A stretch of DNA of 64,000 nucleotides from JBAYSY01 sp041675885 (GCA_041675885.1 JBAYSY010000007.1:12720-76719), one strand, 5' to 3'. Positions 35,069 to 43,863 are shown, numbered from the stretch's first letter. Numbers and translations: made by a program. The notes: generated by a model from the letters alone, not told the origin.

Positions 35069-35109
35069 TGCGGTTCCTTCCGTCGTGAAACTGTCGTGTC
35101 TGCCGGAAG

Positions 35110-36306
35110 TCAGCCGGCCTGATAAAGCGTGACGACACAGGCGCCGCCCAGCCCGAGATTGTGCTGAAGCGCGATCCGGGCACCTTCGACCTGCCTGGCC
35201 TCGGCGGTGCCGCGAAGCTGATGCGTCAGCTCGTAACACTGGGCAAGACCGGTCGCCCCCAGCGGATGCCCCTTGGACAGGAGGCCGCCCGAGGGGTTGG
35301 TGACCACCGCACCGCCATAGGTGTTGTTTCCATCGGCGATGAAACGCCGGGCGTCACCCTCGGGGCAAAGCCCCAGTCCCTCATAGGTGATCAGTTCATT
35401 CTGCGCGAAGCAGTCGTGCAACTCCACCACATCCAGATCTTCCGGCCCGATCCCGGCATCCTCATAGACCTGGCGCGCGGCGGCGACCGTCATGTCGTAA
35501 CCCACGACCCGCATCATGTCGGCGCTCTCGAAGGTCGAGGGCGTGTCGGTGGTCATTGCCTGCGCCATGATCCGCACTTTCCGGTCAAGCCCGCGCCGGG
35601 CGGCGAAAGCCTCCGACACCAGCACCGCCGCCGCCGCGCCGCAGGTGGGCGGGCAAGCCATAAGACGGTGCATCACACCCGGCCAGATCTCGGGCGAGGC
35701 CATCACCTCGTCGGCCGTCAGTTCGTTGCGAAACAACGCAAGCGGGTTCCGCGCGGCATGGCGGCTGGCCTTGGCCCGGATCGCGGCGAAATCCTCCAGC
35801 CGGGTGCCGTGGCGTTTCATGTGCTCCAGCCCCGCGCCACCGAAATAGCGCAGCGCCAGCGGAATCTGCGCATTGCCGACCAGCGCATCGGTTGCGGCAT
35901 CAAATTCATCGAAGGGGCTGGGACGGTCCTCGAAGATCGACCCAAGCGCGCCGGGGCGCATCTGCTCGAAGCCGAGCGCGATCACACAATCTGCTGCCCC
36001 GGCCTCGATCGCCTGCCGTGCCAGCCACAGCGCGGTCGAACCCGTCGAACAGTTGTTGTTGACGTTGACCACCGGGATTCCGGTCATGCCGACGCGGTAG
36101 AGCGCTTTCTGGCCACAGGTGGAATCGCCATAGACATAGCCGGCATAGGCCTGCTGAAGATCGTGATAGATCAGCCCCGCATCTTCAAGCGCAAGCTGCG
36201 CCGCCCGCGCACCCATCGCGTCATAGCTCTCCGAGGCGCCCGGCTTGGCGAACGGGATCATCCCCACACCGGCCACGATGGCTTTTTTCGTAGCATCCTG
36301 CTGCAT
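35110..36306 (-). CDS. SCPx-type thiolase (lipid-transfer/branched-chain 3-oxoacyl-CoA thiolase), 398 aa
   Basis: Thiolytic cleavage of a 3-oxoacyl-CoA. The active Cys86 sits in VNVNNNCSTGSTALWLAR, the form found in sterol-carrier-protein-X thiolases; later landmarks are ADEVMASPEIW, VELHDCFAQNE, SKGHPLGATGLAQC and HNLGLGGACVV. Resemblance to the mammalian peroxisomal SCPx thiolase, which cleaves 2-methyl-branched and bile-acid side-chain CoAs, runs the whole length; the SCP2 lipid-binding domain is absent. First gene of the catabolic operon. Start MQQDATKK follows GGGGAGAG. A retro-aldolase role (Ltp2-like) is possible, but the nucleophilic Cys argues for thiolysis. Confidence 0.85.
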   Translation of the reverse strand: MQQDATKKAIVAGVGMIPFAKPGASESYDAMGARAAQLALEDAGLIYHDLQQAYAGYVYGDSTCGQKALYRVGMTGIPVVNVNNNCSTGSTALWLARQAIEAGAADCVIALGFEQMRPGALGSIFEDRPSPFDEFDAATDALVGNAQIPLALRYFGGAGLEHMKRHGTRLEDFAAIRAKASRHAARNPLALFRNELTADEVMASPEIWPGVMHRLMACPPTCGAAAAVLVSEAFAARRGLDRKVRIMAQAMTTDTPSTFESADMMRVVGYDMTVAAARQVYEDAGIGPEDLDVVELHDCFAQNELITYEGLGLCPEGDARRFIADGNNTYGGAVVTNPSGGLLSKGHPLGATGLAQCYELTHQLRGTAEARQVEGARIALQHNLGLGGACVVTLYQAG

Positions 36307-36407
36307 GGCATCTCTCCCCGGCCTGCTCCCCGTCAGCACCCTTGCATTGACCGAGACATAAATCTAATTCAAAAATCTCCCGACTCATTCTGAAAGGGAA
36401 TACCAAG
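36307..36407. promoter_or_regulatory. Divergent promoter region, LysR gene / branched acyl-CoA operon
   Basis: This 101-base gap contains an unusually AT-rich core (36340-36400). An interrupted dyad ATT (36346-36348) to AAT (36361-36363) suits a LysR T-N11-A type site. TTGAAT on the minus strand (within 36365-36375) could be a -35 for the catabolic operon. The exact promoters are not certain. Confidence 0.4.
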
Positions 36408-37310
36408 ATGAACATCGGCAAGCTGCGCCATATCGTTGCTGTGGACCGCTGCGGCTCGATCTCGCGGGCGGCGAAGCTCATGAATGTCACGCAGTCGGCG
36501 GTTACCAAGAGCGTGGCCGATGTCGAGCGCGAGATCGGCTATCCGCTGTTCGACCGGCTGGCGCGCGGGGTCGCCACGACGCTGGCCGGGCGCACCTTCG
36601 TTGATCGCGCCCGCCGGATCGTCGCGGATATGGACCAGTTGATCGACGACAGCCGGGCGCAGCGCCACGCCCGCGAAATCCTGCTCAGGGTGGTGATCTG
36701 CCCGGCCTCGCTCGAAGGTCTTCTGAACCGGGCGTTGCGCAGCTTCATCATCGCCAACCCGACCTGCCGGGTGCATCTGCTGGCCACGACGATCGAGCGC
36801 GGGATCCGCCTCTTGTCGCAGGGGGATGTCGACATCTGTCTTGGCGCCCGCGACCGGCTGGAGGCGGTGGACCAGTTCCGGTGTCAGCCTCTGCCCGATC
36901 TGGTGGCAACGCTGTTCGCGCGCAAGGGCCATCCGCTGGAGGGGCGCGAGACGCTGGACGGCGACGACCTGACCGCTTACCCGATCGCCATACCAGACCT
37001 TCAGGGGCCTTATATCGAACGCATGATGAACACTGTCGCGGGGCAGGTATCCCCAATGCGGCGACTGCACATTCTCGAAAACTTTCCGATGCTTGCGGAT
37101 ATCGTCAGTTCGACCGACACGCTGGGCATCGTCTCGGTCGGGTATGCCCGCGCCGATGTCTTCCGGCGGCGCTTCTGCACGCTGCCTTTCGATCTCGGCT
37201 CGTCAATGCCACTTGCTGCCGCCACCCGTGCGGGCTGGCCGGAAACGCGCCAGATCGCACTGTTCCACGCGGCGTTGCGCAAATATCCCCTGACCGGCAC
37301 CGCAGCCTGA
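36408..37310 (+). CDS. LysR-family transcriptional regulator, 300 aa
   Basis: N-terminal winged helix (residues 1-62) with GSISRAAKLMNVTQSAVTKSVADVEREIG; the effector domain follows at about 90-295. It is divergent from the 13-gene acyl-CoA operon, the classic arrangement for a LysR activator of its neighbour, so a CoA thioester or the free acid is a likely co-inducer. Its 3' end meets the hemerythrin gene 11 bases away. Confidence 0.9.
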   Translation: MNIGKLRHIVAVDRCGSISRAAKLMNVTQSAVTKSVADVEREIGYPLFDRLARGVATTLAGRTFVDRARRIVADMDQLIDDSRAQRHAREILLRVVICPASLEGLLNRALRSFIIANPTCRVHLLATTIERGIRLLSQGDVDICLGARDRLEAVDQFRCQPLPDLVATLFARKGHPLEGRETLDGDDLTAYPIAIPDLQGPYIERMMNTVAGQVSPMRRLHILENFPMLADIVSSTDTLGIVSVGYARADVFRRRFCTLPFDLGSSMPLAAATRAGWPETRQIALFHAALRKYPLTGTAA

Positions 37311-37321
37311 ACCCGGCGCAA

Positions 37322-37726
37322 TCAGTGTTCGTGCGGGCCCAGCTTGTGGTGCAGGCGGCTGTCGTGGGTGCGGGAATGGCCGGTGAACCAGTCTTCCAGC
37401 ACCCGGGTCACGCGCTCGGCGGTTTCCGGGGTGCGGTCGGACCGATCGTCCATGATGTCGCGCAGATCGTCCAGCAGGCGTTCGTGGTCGGCCTTGTGGG
37501 GGGCGAACTGGTCATAATCGGCGCGCTGCATCTGGTGTTCCTCATGCGCGAAATGCGACGAGATCGCCTGGAAGAGGTCGCCCAGCGCGCGCTCGACCTC
37601 GGCCTCGGGCTTGCCGTCGAGGATCGCGCCCGCCGCGGTGTTCACAAGGTCGATCAGCTCGCGGTGTTCGTGGTCCACCGCCGGGTCGCCGACGCTGTAT
37701 TCCGGTTTCCATGCGATCGGGGCCAT
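37322..37726 (-). CDS. Bacteriohemerythrin, 134 aa
   Basis: Four-helix di-iron protein. Ligand motifs are in order: the His of DHEHRELIDLVN, HFAHEEHQM (His, His and bridging Glu), HKADHERLL and HSRTHDSRLHHK. The start MAPIAWKPEYSVGD with WxxxYSVG is standard. Hemerythrins bind O2, and related di-iron proteins bind or sense NO; as the last gene of the haem-copper operon an NO- or O2-binding role is likely. The end carries a His-rich tail GPHEH. Confidence 0.88.
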   Translation of the reverse strand: MAPIAWKPEYSVGDPAVDHEHRELIDLVNTAAGAILDGKPEAEVERALGDLFQAISSHFAHEEHQMQRADYDQFAPHKADHERLLDDLRDIMDDRSDRTPETAERVTRVLEDWFTGHSRTHDSRLHHKLGPHEH

Positions 37727-37741
37727 GGCGGTGCTTCCTTG

Positions 37742-38272
37742 TCAGTGCAGGAAAAAGGTGTTGCGCACGCTGTCGAAATCGATGGCGGCGCTTTGCGCGG
37801 GTTCAAGCAGGATATCGAAAGCGGCCTCGTGGGTGAAGCCGCTTGCGGCCGGGTCGTCGCGCATCCGGATCGCAAGGGCGTATTGCCCGGCCGGAAGCCC
37901 GATCCGTTCATAGATGCGCGAGGGGCCGCTTCCGGCCAGGCCGCTGGGCATCAGGTCGGCGGTCAGGACGGGGCGGCCGTCGATGTCCATTTCGATATGC
38001 ACGGGCGCACGGCGGCGCTCGCAGATCTGGGCGCCGCGCATGTTGGGCGGCAGGCGGGCGAGTTCCTCCTCCGTCCGGTCGCGGCAGTTGCGCGCGCCGC
38101 TGTGGGTGAAGCTGAGCCGCAAGAGCGCGCCGTCTTCGGGCAGGCTTTGCCAGTCGGGCCAGGCCGACAGCACCGCCGCCCCCAGCACCAGCGCCACCGA
38201 GACCACCCCCCCGGCCACAAGGTGACGCGCCCGACCGCGCAGCGCGGCGGCCCATGTCGCTGCCCAACTCAT
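37742..38272 (-). CDS. Unknown single-pass membrane protein of the haem-copper operon, 176 aa
   Basis: Not recognised. One membrane segment (about residues 18-40: VAGGVVSVALVLGAAVLSAW) anchors a periplasmic domain. The domain contains Cys pairs at RNCRD and AQICER with a conserved-looking PPNMRG between them, beta-strand-like segments and a terminal FFLH. The start overlaps the cytochrome b fusion stop as ATGA and hemerythrin follows 15 bases later, so it belongs to the same operon. Cys and His residues outside the membrane could bind haem or metal, though there is no CxxCH. Confidence 0.7.
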   Translation of the reverse strand: MSWAATWAAALRGRARHLVAGGVVSVALVLGAAVLSAWPDWQSLPEDGALLRLSFTHSGARNCRDRTEEELARLPPNMRGAQICERRRAPVHIEMDIDGRPVLTADLMPSGLAGSGPSRIYERIGLPAGQYALAIRMRDDPAASGFTHEAAFDILLEPAQSAAIDFDSVRNTFFLH

Positions 38273-39843
38273 TGCGCGGCCTCCTGCACCGCCTCGGCGG
38301 CCTCTTCCGCAGTCAGCGGGCGGACATTCTCGAAGCCGGGCATCGCGCCGAGCCGGTCCGAAAACGCCTTCAGCTCACCCGCCAGCCGGACCTTCTCGGT
38401 CGGCCCGGCCCAGACCGTCAGCAGCCGTTCGCGCGGGACACGTTCGCGCAGGTAGGGGTCGCGGGTGCGGTCGAAACGGGCCTCGGTCCAGGCGACGCCG
38501 AAGCGGTTGTAGCAATCGCGCTCGGCGCAACCGGCGACGGCCACGCCATCGGCCAGCCCGCGGCTGATGATGTAGTCGATCAGCGAGGGCGGCGCCATCG
38601 CCACGCAGGGCAGCACGACACGGCCCGGCGCCTCTGCCGCCCCCGCGCCATGGGCGCAGGATAGCGTCAGCACCCGCCCGGTTCCGGGGGCGGGCATCCC
38701 GGCAGCCGCGATCACCTCGGCCCGGACCTGCGAAAGCGGGCGTTCGGGCAGGTCGATGCCGGTGACCAGCGCGCCAGAGCGGCGGAACGGGGTCGAGGAC
38801 GGGCAGGAGCCCATGCAGATCCCGCAGGAGACGCAGCGGGCGGGATCCACCAGCGCCTCATGCGTGAAGGGCAGATCGTCGGTGCGCGGCACCAGCGTGA
38901 TCGCGGCATAGGGGCAATCGGCGACGCAGCGCGAACAGCCGTTGCAATGGTCGAGGAACACCTCGGCCGCCGCCCCCTCGCGCCGCCGCGGCAGCCATGG
39001 CAGGCCCGCCATCAGCACGGTGAAGCCCGCCACCCCGGCCCAGATCGCCCCGGCGGGAACGGATTCGATCACCGGATAGAGCGACAGCAGGAACCAGTCG
39101 ATGCCGACATCCCGCGGCACGGTGGCCAGATCGGCCGGCCCCTGCGAGGTGGCGGGCAGGATCAGCGACCCCACCACCAGCCCGCCCAGCGTGATCAGCG
39201 CAAGGCCCTTGGGCGGCTTGGTGCGCGCCTCGGTGATCCGCTGGATATGGACCCACATGAGCAACAGCAGCAGCAGCGGAATCGCGATATGCAGGAACAC
39301 CATCAGCGTGAAGAAGCGGCTCGACAACATCTGCGGCGACAGGAAGTTGCGGGCGATGGGTTCGGCGAAAATACCCAGCGTGTCGAGCAGTTCGGTCGAG
39401 ACCACGGCGACATATTGCGCCAGTTCGTCCCAGACCAGCCAATAGCCGGTGATCCCCGAAAGATAGACGAACCAGATCACCACCACGCCCGTGACCCAGG
39501 AAAACCACCGCTTGCCGCGATAACGGTCCATCGACCATTCGCGCAGAAGGTGCGTGAACATCATCAGCACCATCAGGTCCGAGGCATAGCGGTGCAGGCT
39601 GCGCGCAACCCCGGCGTGCCACCAGTGATCCTCGGTCAGCCATTCGACCGATTCATAGGCGGCATGAACGCCGGTATCGAAGAAGATGAACAGGTAGATG
39701 CCCGTCACCGCAACGATCCAGAACAGGAACCAGCCCAGCGGGCCAAGCTGGGCCAGCGGGTTCCAGTCCGGCCCGAACACCCGGTCCAGCAGACGTTCGG
39801 CCCGGTCGAAACCGTTGCGGATCGCGATGCGCGGACTGGTCAC
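38269..39843 (-). CDS. Cytochrome b (N-terminal type) fused to two [4Fe-4S] ferredoxin motifs and an MvhD-like domain, 524 aa
   Basis: Multidomain electron-transfer protein. Residues about 30-225 are a cytochrome b/b6-like four-helix membrane core with two HX13H pairs (His84/His98 and His185/His199) for two b haems. A further helix is at about 265-285. Two ferredoxin motifs follow: Cys300, 303, 306, 310 and Cys337, 340, 343, 347. The C-terminal domain has the cysteine pattern of hydrogenase delta (MvhD) subunits: Cys396, Cys413, and Cys439/Cys444 in GCAERDC. GTG start at 39843 overlaps the sco1 stop (GTGA). It may link a cytosolic donor or quinol to the neighbouring haem-copper reductase. The partner is not known. 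Confidence 0.85.
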   Translation of the reverse strand: MTSPRIAIRNGFDRAERLLDRVFGPDWNPLAQLGPLGWFLFWIVAVTGIYLFIFFDTGVHAAYESVEWLTEDHWWHAGVARSLHRYASDLMVLMMFTHLLREWSMDRYRGKRWFSWVTGVVVIWFVYLSGITGYWLVWDELAQYVAVVSTELLDTLGIFAEPIARNFLSPQMLSSRFFTLMVFLHIAIPLLLLLLMWVHIQRITEARTKPPKGLALITLGGLVVGSLILPATSQGPADLATVPRDVGIDWFLLSLYPVIESVPAGAIWAGVAGFTVLMAGLPWLPRRREGAAAEVFLDHCNGCSRCVADCPYAAITLVPRTDDLPFTHEALVDPARCVSCGICMGSCPSSTPFRRSGALVTGIDLPERPLSQVRAEVIAAAGMPAPGTGRVLTLSCAHGAGAAEAPGRVVLPCVAMAPPSLIDYIISRGLADGVAVAGCAERDCYNRFGVAWTEARFDRTRDPYLRERVPRERLLTVWAGPTEKVRLAGELKAFSDRLGAMPGFENVRPLTAEEAAEAVQEAAQ

Positions 39844-40670
39844 GACCCGGCTGCGCCCCGCAACGGGCGCCCCCTGCCGCGCAACGCCCGGCGGCGCTCC
39901 AGCCACAGGCGCAGGATGATGATGCCGGTCAGCAGCAGCGACACGGCACCGAAGAAGATGCCGAAGAAGATGCCGTAGTCAAAGCGGTAGGCGCCGGTCT
40001 TCGGGTTGTAGACGGTGCAGAGGAAATTGATCCGGTCCCACAGATCCTGCGGCGCGACCGAACGGGTGGCCTTGCCAAGCACCAGTTCCTTCAGCGGCTC
40101 GATCAGCACCGGCAGGGGAAAGGCTTCGCCATAGATCTGCCGGTAAACCACGCCTTCGGCGTCAAGGATCGTCGTCTGGGTCACGTGGTCAAAGCCCCCG
40201 GCGGCGGAACGGAAGGAAAAGCCCAGTTCCTCAAGCAGGGTCGCGGTCGTGTCCGGGTCGGCGCTGGCGATCTGCCAGCCCGGCATCGCCAGCAGCTTGT
40301 GCGTCCCGGCGAACCCGGCAAGCTGTGCCGGGCGGTCGCCAGCGGCATTGAAGCCGAAGGTCAGGATGTTGAAGGCCCCGTCCCCCATCGCCCGCTGCGC
40401 AAGCTTGACCTGTTCGCGCAGATGGTCGGTGGTGATCGGGCAGACGGTGGCGCAACTGGTGAAGATCAGCGACAGCACCAGCGGCTTGCCGCGCAGATCG
40501 GCCAGGGCCAGCGACCGGCCGGTATGGTCGGTCAGCACATGGTCCGAGGTCTGCCCGCCGATGGCCGACTGGCTCAGCTCATAGGCCGCCGTGGGGTCGA
40601 GCACCTGCTGCGCCTGAACGGGCAGCGCCAGCAGGCAGGCGACGGCAAGGGCGGCCCTCAGAATGCCCAT
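39840..40670 (-). CDS. SCO1/SenC/PrrC family copper chaperone, 276 aa
   Basis: Delivers or reduces the CuA site of subunit II. Signal peptide MGILRAALAVACLLALPVQA; thioredoxin-like fold with Cys73/Cys77 in SCATVC and the third copper ligand His163 in GFDHVTQ. Unusually, it ends with a membrane helix (about 232-255: FFGIFFGAVSLLLTGIIILRL) and a basic cytosolic tail, so it may be anchored at both ends. It overlaps the ctaB end by 13 bases. Confidence 0.9.
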   Translation of the reverse strand: MGILRAALAVACLLALPVQAQQVLDPTAAYELSQSAIGGQTSDHVLTDHTGRSLALADLRGKPLVLSLIFTSCATVCPITTDHLREQVKLAQRAMGDGAFNILTFGFNAAGDRPAQLAGFAGTHKLLAMPGWQIASADPDTTATLLEELGFSFRSAAGGFDHVTQTTILDAEGVVYRQIYGEAFPLPVLIEPLKELVLGKATRSVAPQDLWDRINFLCTVYNPKTGAYRFDYGIFFGIFFGAVSLLLTGIIILRLWLERRRALRGRGRPLRGAAGS

Positions 40671-41539
40671 GCCAGCCCCCGGTCAAGGATGACCCCCACC
40701 GACAGAAGGGCGAACTGTCCGAGCGAAGCGCGGAAGGTGGCGCGCGAGGCCGCTTTCGACGGCTGTCGCATCAGCCGCCAGCTGGTCAGCAGGAACCAGC
40801 CGCCACCCAGCGCGGCGCATAGCCCGTAAACCGCGCCAAGACCGTAAAGAAGCGGCCCGAACGACAGCACGACCAGCACGAGGACATGGCTGAAGATCAC
40901 CGGCCCCCAGACCTCCGGTCCGGTTATCACCGGCAGCATCGGGATATCGGCGCGGCGGTAATCCTCGCTGCGCAGGGCCGCCAGCGCCCAGAAATGCGGC
41001 GGTGTCCACAGGAACAGGACAGCGGCCAGCAGGATCGGCACCGGGCCCAGTGCGGGGCCGAAGGCAGGCGCCGCCGCCGCCGCCCCGGCCAGAAGCGCGA
41101 AGCTGCCCGCCGCCCCGCCGATCACCACGTTCCAGACCGTGCGCTTTTTCAGCCACAGCGTATAGACGACCCCATAGGTGAAGGCGCCGAGAAAGATCAG
41201 CACGGCGGCGAATGTGCCCCCCACCGACCAGCCCATCAGGATCGAGGCCGCCAGCAGCGCGGTGAAGGTCAGGGGCCAGACCGGCCCCGCCTTCAGCCGC
41301 CCGCTGGCAAAGGGTCGGCTGAAGGTGCGCGCCATCAGCCGGTCGGTGTCACGTTCGAAATACTGGTTGAAGGCCCCCGCCGCGCCCGAGGCGCCCAGCA
41401 CGGCGAGGGTGAAGACAGCCGCCTCGATCCCGCCCATCGGCCCGCCGCCGACAAGGATGCCGACCAGCGCGGCCAGGGCGATGAAGGTGCCGATCCTGAG
41501 CTTGAGGATCGAGACAGTCATGGTCAACGCGCTTTGCAT
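40658..41539 (-). CDS. ctaB: Protohaem IX farnesyltransferase (haem O synthase), 293 aa
   Basis: UbiA-type prenyltransferase converting haem b to haem O. The first Asp-rich motif NQYFERDTDRLMART followed by SRPF is intact, as is YTLWLKKRTVWNVVIGG. About eight to nine membrane helices. Start MQSALTMTVSILKLRIG; two further Met codons close by are alternatives. A private copy inside this operon suggests that the haem-copper enzyme uses haem O or A at one site; no ctaA is in the window. Confidence 0.9.
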   Translation of the reverse strand: MQSALTMTVSILKLRIGTFIALAALVGILVGGGPMGGIEAAVFTLAVLGASGAAGAFNQYFERDTDRLMARTFSRPFASGRLKAGPVWPLTFTALLAASILMGWSVGGTFAAVLIFLGAFTYGVVYTLWLKKRTVWNVVIGGAAGSFALLAGAAAAAPAFGPALGPVPILLAAVLFLWTPPHFWALAALRSEDYRRADIPMLPVITGPEVWGPVIFSHVLVLVVLSFGPLLYGLGAVYGLCAALGGGWFLLTSWRLMRQPSKAASRATFRASLGQFALLSVGVILDRGLAWAF

Positions 41540-41567
41540 TGTGCGGTTCTCCGTGACCGGGGAGGGA

Positions 41568-43295
41568 TCAGCGGAACAGCCAGAGTTCCGACAGATACTT
41601 CCAGTTGACGAAGTAGTAGAGGACGAAGCAGGCAAAGAAGATCGCAACGAGGATGATCGTTCCCGGCAGTTTCAGCGTGCCGTGGCTGCCGTATTCCGAC
41701 ACCGCCTCGCGGCTCTTGTCATGCAGCGGGAAGGTCAGCTTCGCCCCGGCGACATCGAGCTTCGGCCCGGCAAGGATCGAGGCCACGACGATGACGATGA
41801 ACATCACGCCGCCCACCGCCGCCGCAACCGCCGAGATCCCGTTCAGCCCCATCATCAGATAGGCGGCGGCCGGGTATTCGAAGGCATGGGCCGCGTCGGT
41901 CAGCGCCATGTCCCAGTGCCGCCGTGGCACGCCGAGCGTCCCCGCCCCCATCATGAAGAGCGAGATCCCCCCCGCGCCGATCCCGAAGACATAGGGCTGC
42001 CACTTGGCCAGGCCCGGCCAGATGATGTCGCGCTGGAACAGCAGCGGCACCAGGATGAACGTCATCGCCATGAAGGCCAGCGTCGTGCCCGCGACCACCG
42101 TGCCGTGGAAGTGGCCCGGAACATAGATCGTGTTGTGCATCAGGACGTTGAGCTGTTCCGTCCCCAGCACCACGCCCGAGATGCCGCCGATGAAGCCGAA
42201 CATCACAAGGCTCAGGAACATGCCGGAAAAGGCCGGATTGCCCCATGGCGCCTTGGTCAGCCACTCGAACGCGCCGCGGGTATAGCCGTTGCGGCGTTGC
42301 GCTGCCTCAAGCGCGCCGGGCACGGTCAGGCCGTGGATCATCGAGCCCATGACCGCGAGATACATCATGTAGGACGTGTTCACGATCTTCCAGGTCGAGG
42401 ACATGCCCGGCTCGGCCAGGATGTGGTGGGCCGAGGCGAGTTGCAGAAACAGGATATACATGAAGAAGGCCATGCGGCTGACCTTTTCCGACAGCGGCTT
42501 GGCACCCAGCACCATCGCCCCGATCGCATACCAGATCGACACATGCGCCGAGACGTTGATCTGCTGGCTGGAATGGCCCATCCCCCACCAGACGACCTTG
42601 TACATCAGCGTGTCGATGCCCGAGATCAGCCCGAGCGACCAGAGCCAGGTCGGAACCAGGATGATCGCCCCCGAGGCCAGCGTGAAGACCGCGATGATCC
42701 CCGCGGTGATCGCGCCGAAGGTGACCAGCGGGACCGAGCCGTTATAGGTGTTGTCGTTCCTGGCGATGACCAGCGTCCAGAAGAAGATGAACACCGCGAC
42801 CAGCGCCCCCACCGCGAAGATGATCAGCGACAGATAGAACCAGTGCGACGCCATCATCGGCGGGTAGGAGGTGAACATCACCGTCGAATCGCCGCGCAGC
42901 ACCGCATAATTCGCCATGACCGCGCCGACCACCATCATCACGAAGGCCAGCCAGGCGACCTTGGGCGCCGCCAGCCGCGACCCGAGAATCACCGCCGAGG
43001 CAAAGTAGAGAACCGCGATTTCGAAGAAGATGATCCAGAACAGAAGAACGTTGGCCCCGTGCCCGGTCAGCACAAGGTAGAACCAGTCGGGCGGCAGCAT
43101 CTGCACCGCCGGCCAGCGCGTCAGCGCCACAAGCAGGCCCATCAGCCCGCCCAGCGCCAGGAACAGCACCGCCGCAACGGCATTCGCCTTGATCAGCGCC
43201 TCGGCGCCGGATTCGATCCGCAGGCCGGAAAAGCGGCAGGTGCGGAATTTCGCAATGACGGGGGCCGCAGCCACACCGTGGTCGATCGTGGTCAT
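41568..43295 (-). CDS. Haem-copper reductase subunit I, B-family-like with Tyr replaced by Gln (sNOR-like), 575 aa
   Basis: At least 12 membrane helices. Metal ligands: low-spin haem His79 (LTGHGANVLLFW) and His397; CuB His241, His290, His291; high-spin haem His395 (VPGHFH). In oxygen reductases the first CuB His starts HPEVY, with the Tyr cross-linked; here it reads HSSQQ, so Gln245 takes the Tyr place. HHILAEPG and VPGHFHGTV resemble B-family (ba3) enzymes. Loss of the Tyr and the CuA subunit fit the sNOR group of NO reductases, known from norSY-senC clusters. It could still reduce O2 poorly. Generic annotation would be cytochrome c oxidase subunit I. Confidence 0.85.
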   Translation of the reverse strand: MTTIDHGVAAAPVIAKFRTCRFSGLRIESGAEALIKANAVAAVLFLALGGLMGLLVALTRWPAVQMLPPDWFYLVLTGHGANVLLFWIIFFEIAVLYFASAVILGSRLAAPKVAWLAFVMMVVGAVMANYAVLRGDSTVMFTSYPPMMASHWFYLSLIIFAVGALVAVFIFFWTLVIARNDNTYNGSVPLVTFGAITAGIIAVFTLASGAIILVPTWLWSLGLISGIDTLMYKVVWWGMGHSSQQINVSAHVSIWYAIGAMVLGAKPLSEKVSRMAFFMYILFLQLASAHHILAEPGMSSTWKIVNTSYMMYLAVMGSMIHGLTVPGALEAAQRRNGYTRGAFEWLTKAPWGNPAFSGMFLSLVMFGFIGGISGVVLGTEQLNVLMHNTIYVPGHFHGTVVAGTTLAFMAMTFILVPLLFQRDIIWPGLAKWQPYVFGIGAGGISLFMMGAGTLGVPRRHWDMALTDAAHAFEYPAAAYLMMGLNGISAVAAAVGGVMFIVIVVASILAGPKLDVAGAKLTFPLHDKSREAVSEYGSHGTLKLPGTIILVAIFFACFVLYYFVNWKYLSELWLFR

Positions 43296-43308
43296 GTTGC
43301 GCCCTCCC

Positions 43309-43863
43309 TCAATCCACGACGCGGATGCGCCCGGTCATCAGGTGATGGCCGATGCCGCAGAATTCGTTGCAGACGATCCCGAACACGCCGGTTTCGGTCG
43401 GGGTCAGGGTCAAGACATGCTCGTATCCGGGGTGGACCGAGATGTTGATATTGGTCGGCTGAAGCGAAAATCCGTGCTGCCAATCGACCGACGAAAGGTG
43501 GATGCGGTAGCTTTCGTTGCGCTTCAGCTCAAGGATCGGCCAGAACTCCCACAGCCGCGCCAGGATATAGGCGTCACCGCCCACCGGCGGCCGCACCACG
43601 GGCACGCCCTCTTCCTCGACCGGCTCGCCGTCGGCACCGATCACCTGGTATTCGTCGGCGAAGGCCTCGACCTTTTCCTGATACCGCTCGGGCCGGATCT
43701 TGTAGGTTTCGGTTGACAGGTTCTGCTGGCCGATGAAGTGCCAGGCGATCATGAAAAAGAACATGAACAGCCCCCAGAGGAAGGCGATCACGATCCAGGT
43801 CAGCTCGATCCCGTGGATCGGCTCTTTCCACCAGAGGCGGTTTGACGGAGGGGTTATGGCCAT
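43309..43863 (-). CDS. Haem-copper reductase subunit II with complete CuA site, 184 aa
   Basis: One N-terminal membrane helix (about 20-43) and a periplasmic cupredoxin domain, as in B-family oxidases. CuA ligands are complete: His130 (SVDWQHGF), Cys165, Glu167, Cys169, His173 and Met176 in CNEFCGIGHHLM. It therefore accepts electrons from a soluble cytochrome c or cupredoxin. Residues about 50-100 form a charged, Glu-rich insertion. Positioned directly before subunit I. Confidence 0.92.
   Translation of the reverse strand: MAITPPSNRLWWKEPIHGIELTWIVIAFLWGLFMFFFMIAWHFIGQQNLSTETYKIRPERYQEKVEAFADEYQVIGADGEPVEEEGVPVVRPPVGGDAYILARLWEFWPILELKRNESYRIHLSSVDWQHGFSLQPTNINISVHPGYEHVLTLTPTETGVFGIVCNEFCGIGHHLMTGRIRVVD

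Noticed and set aside
41568..43295. Subunit I as a cbb3-type or ordinary aa3/ba3 cytochrome c oxidase
   Set aside because: cbb3 enzymes lack a CuA subunit II and have different motifs; ordinary A/B oxidases need the HPEVY tyrosine, which is Gln here.
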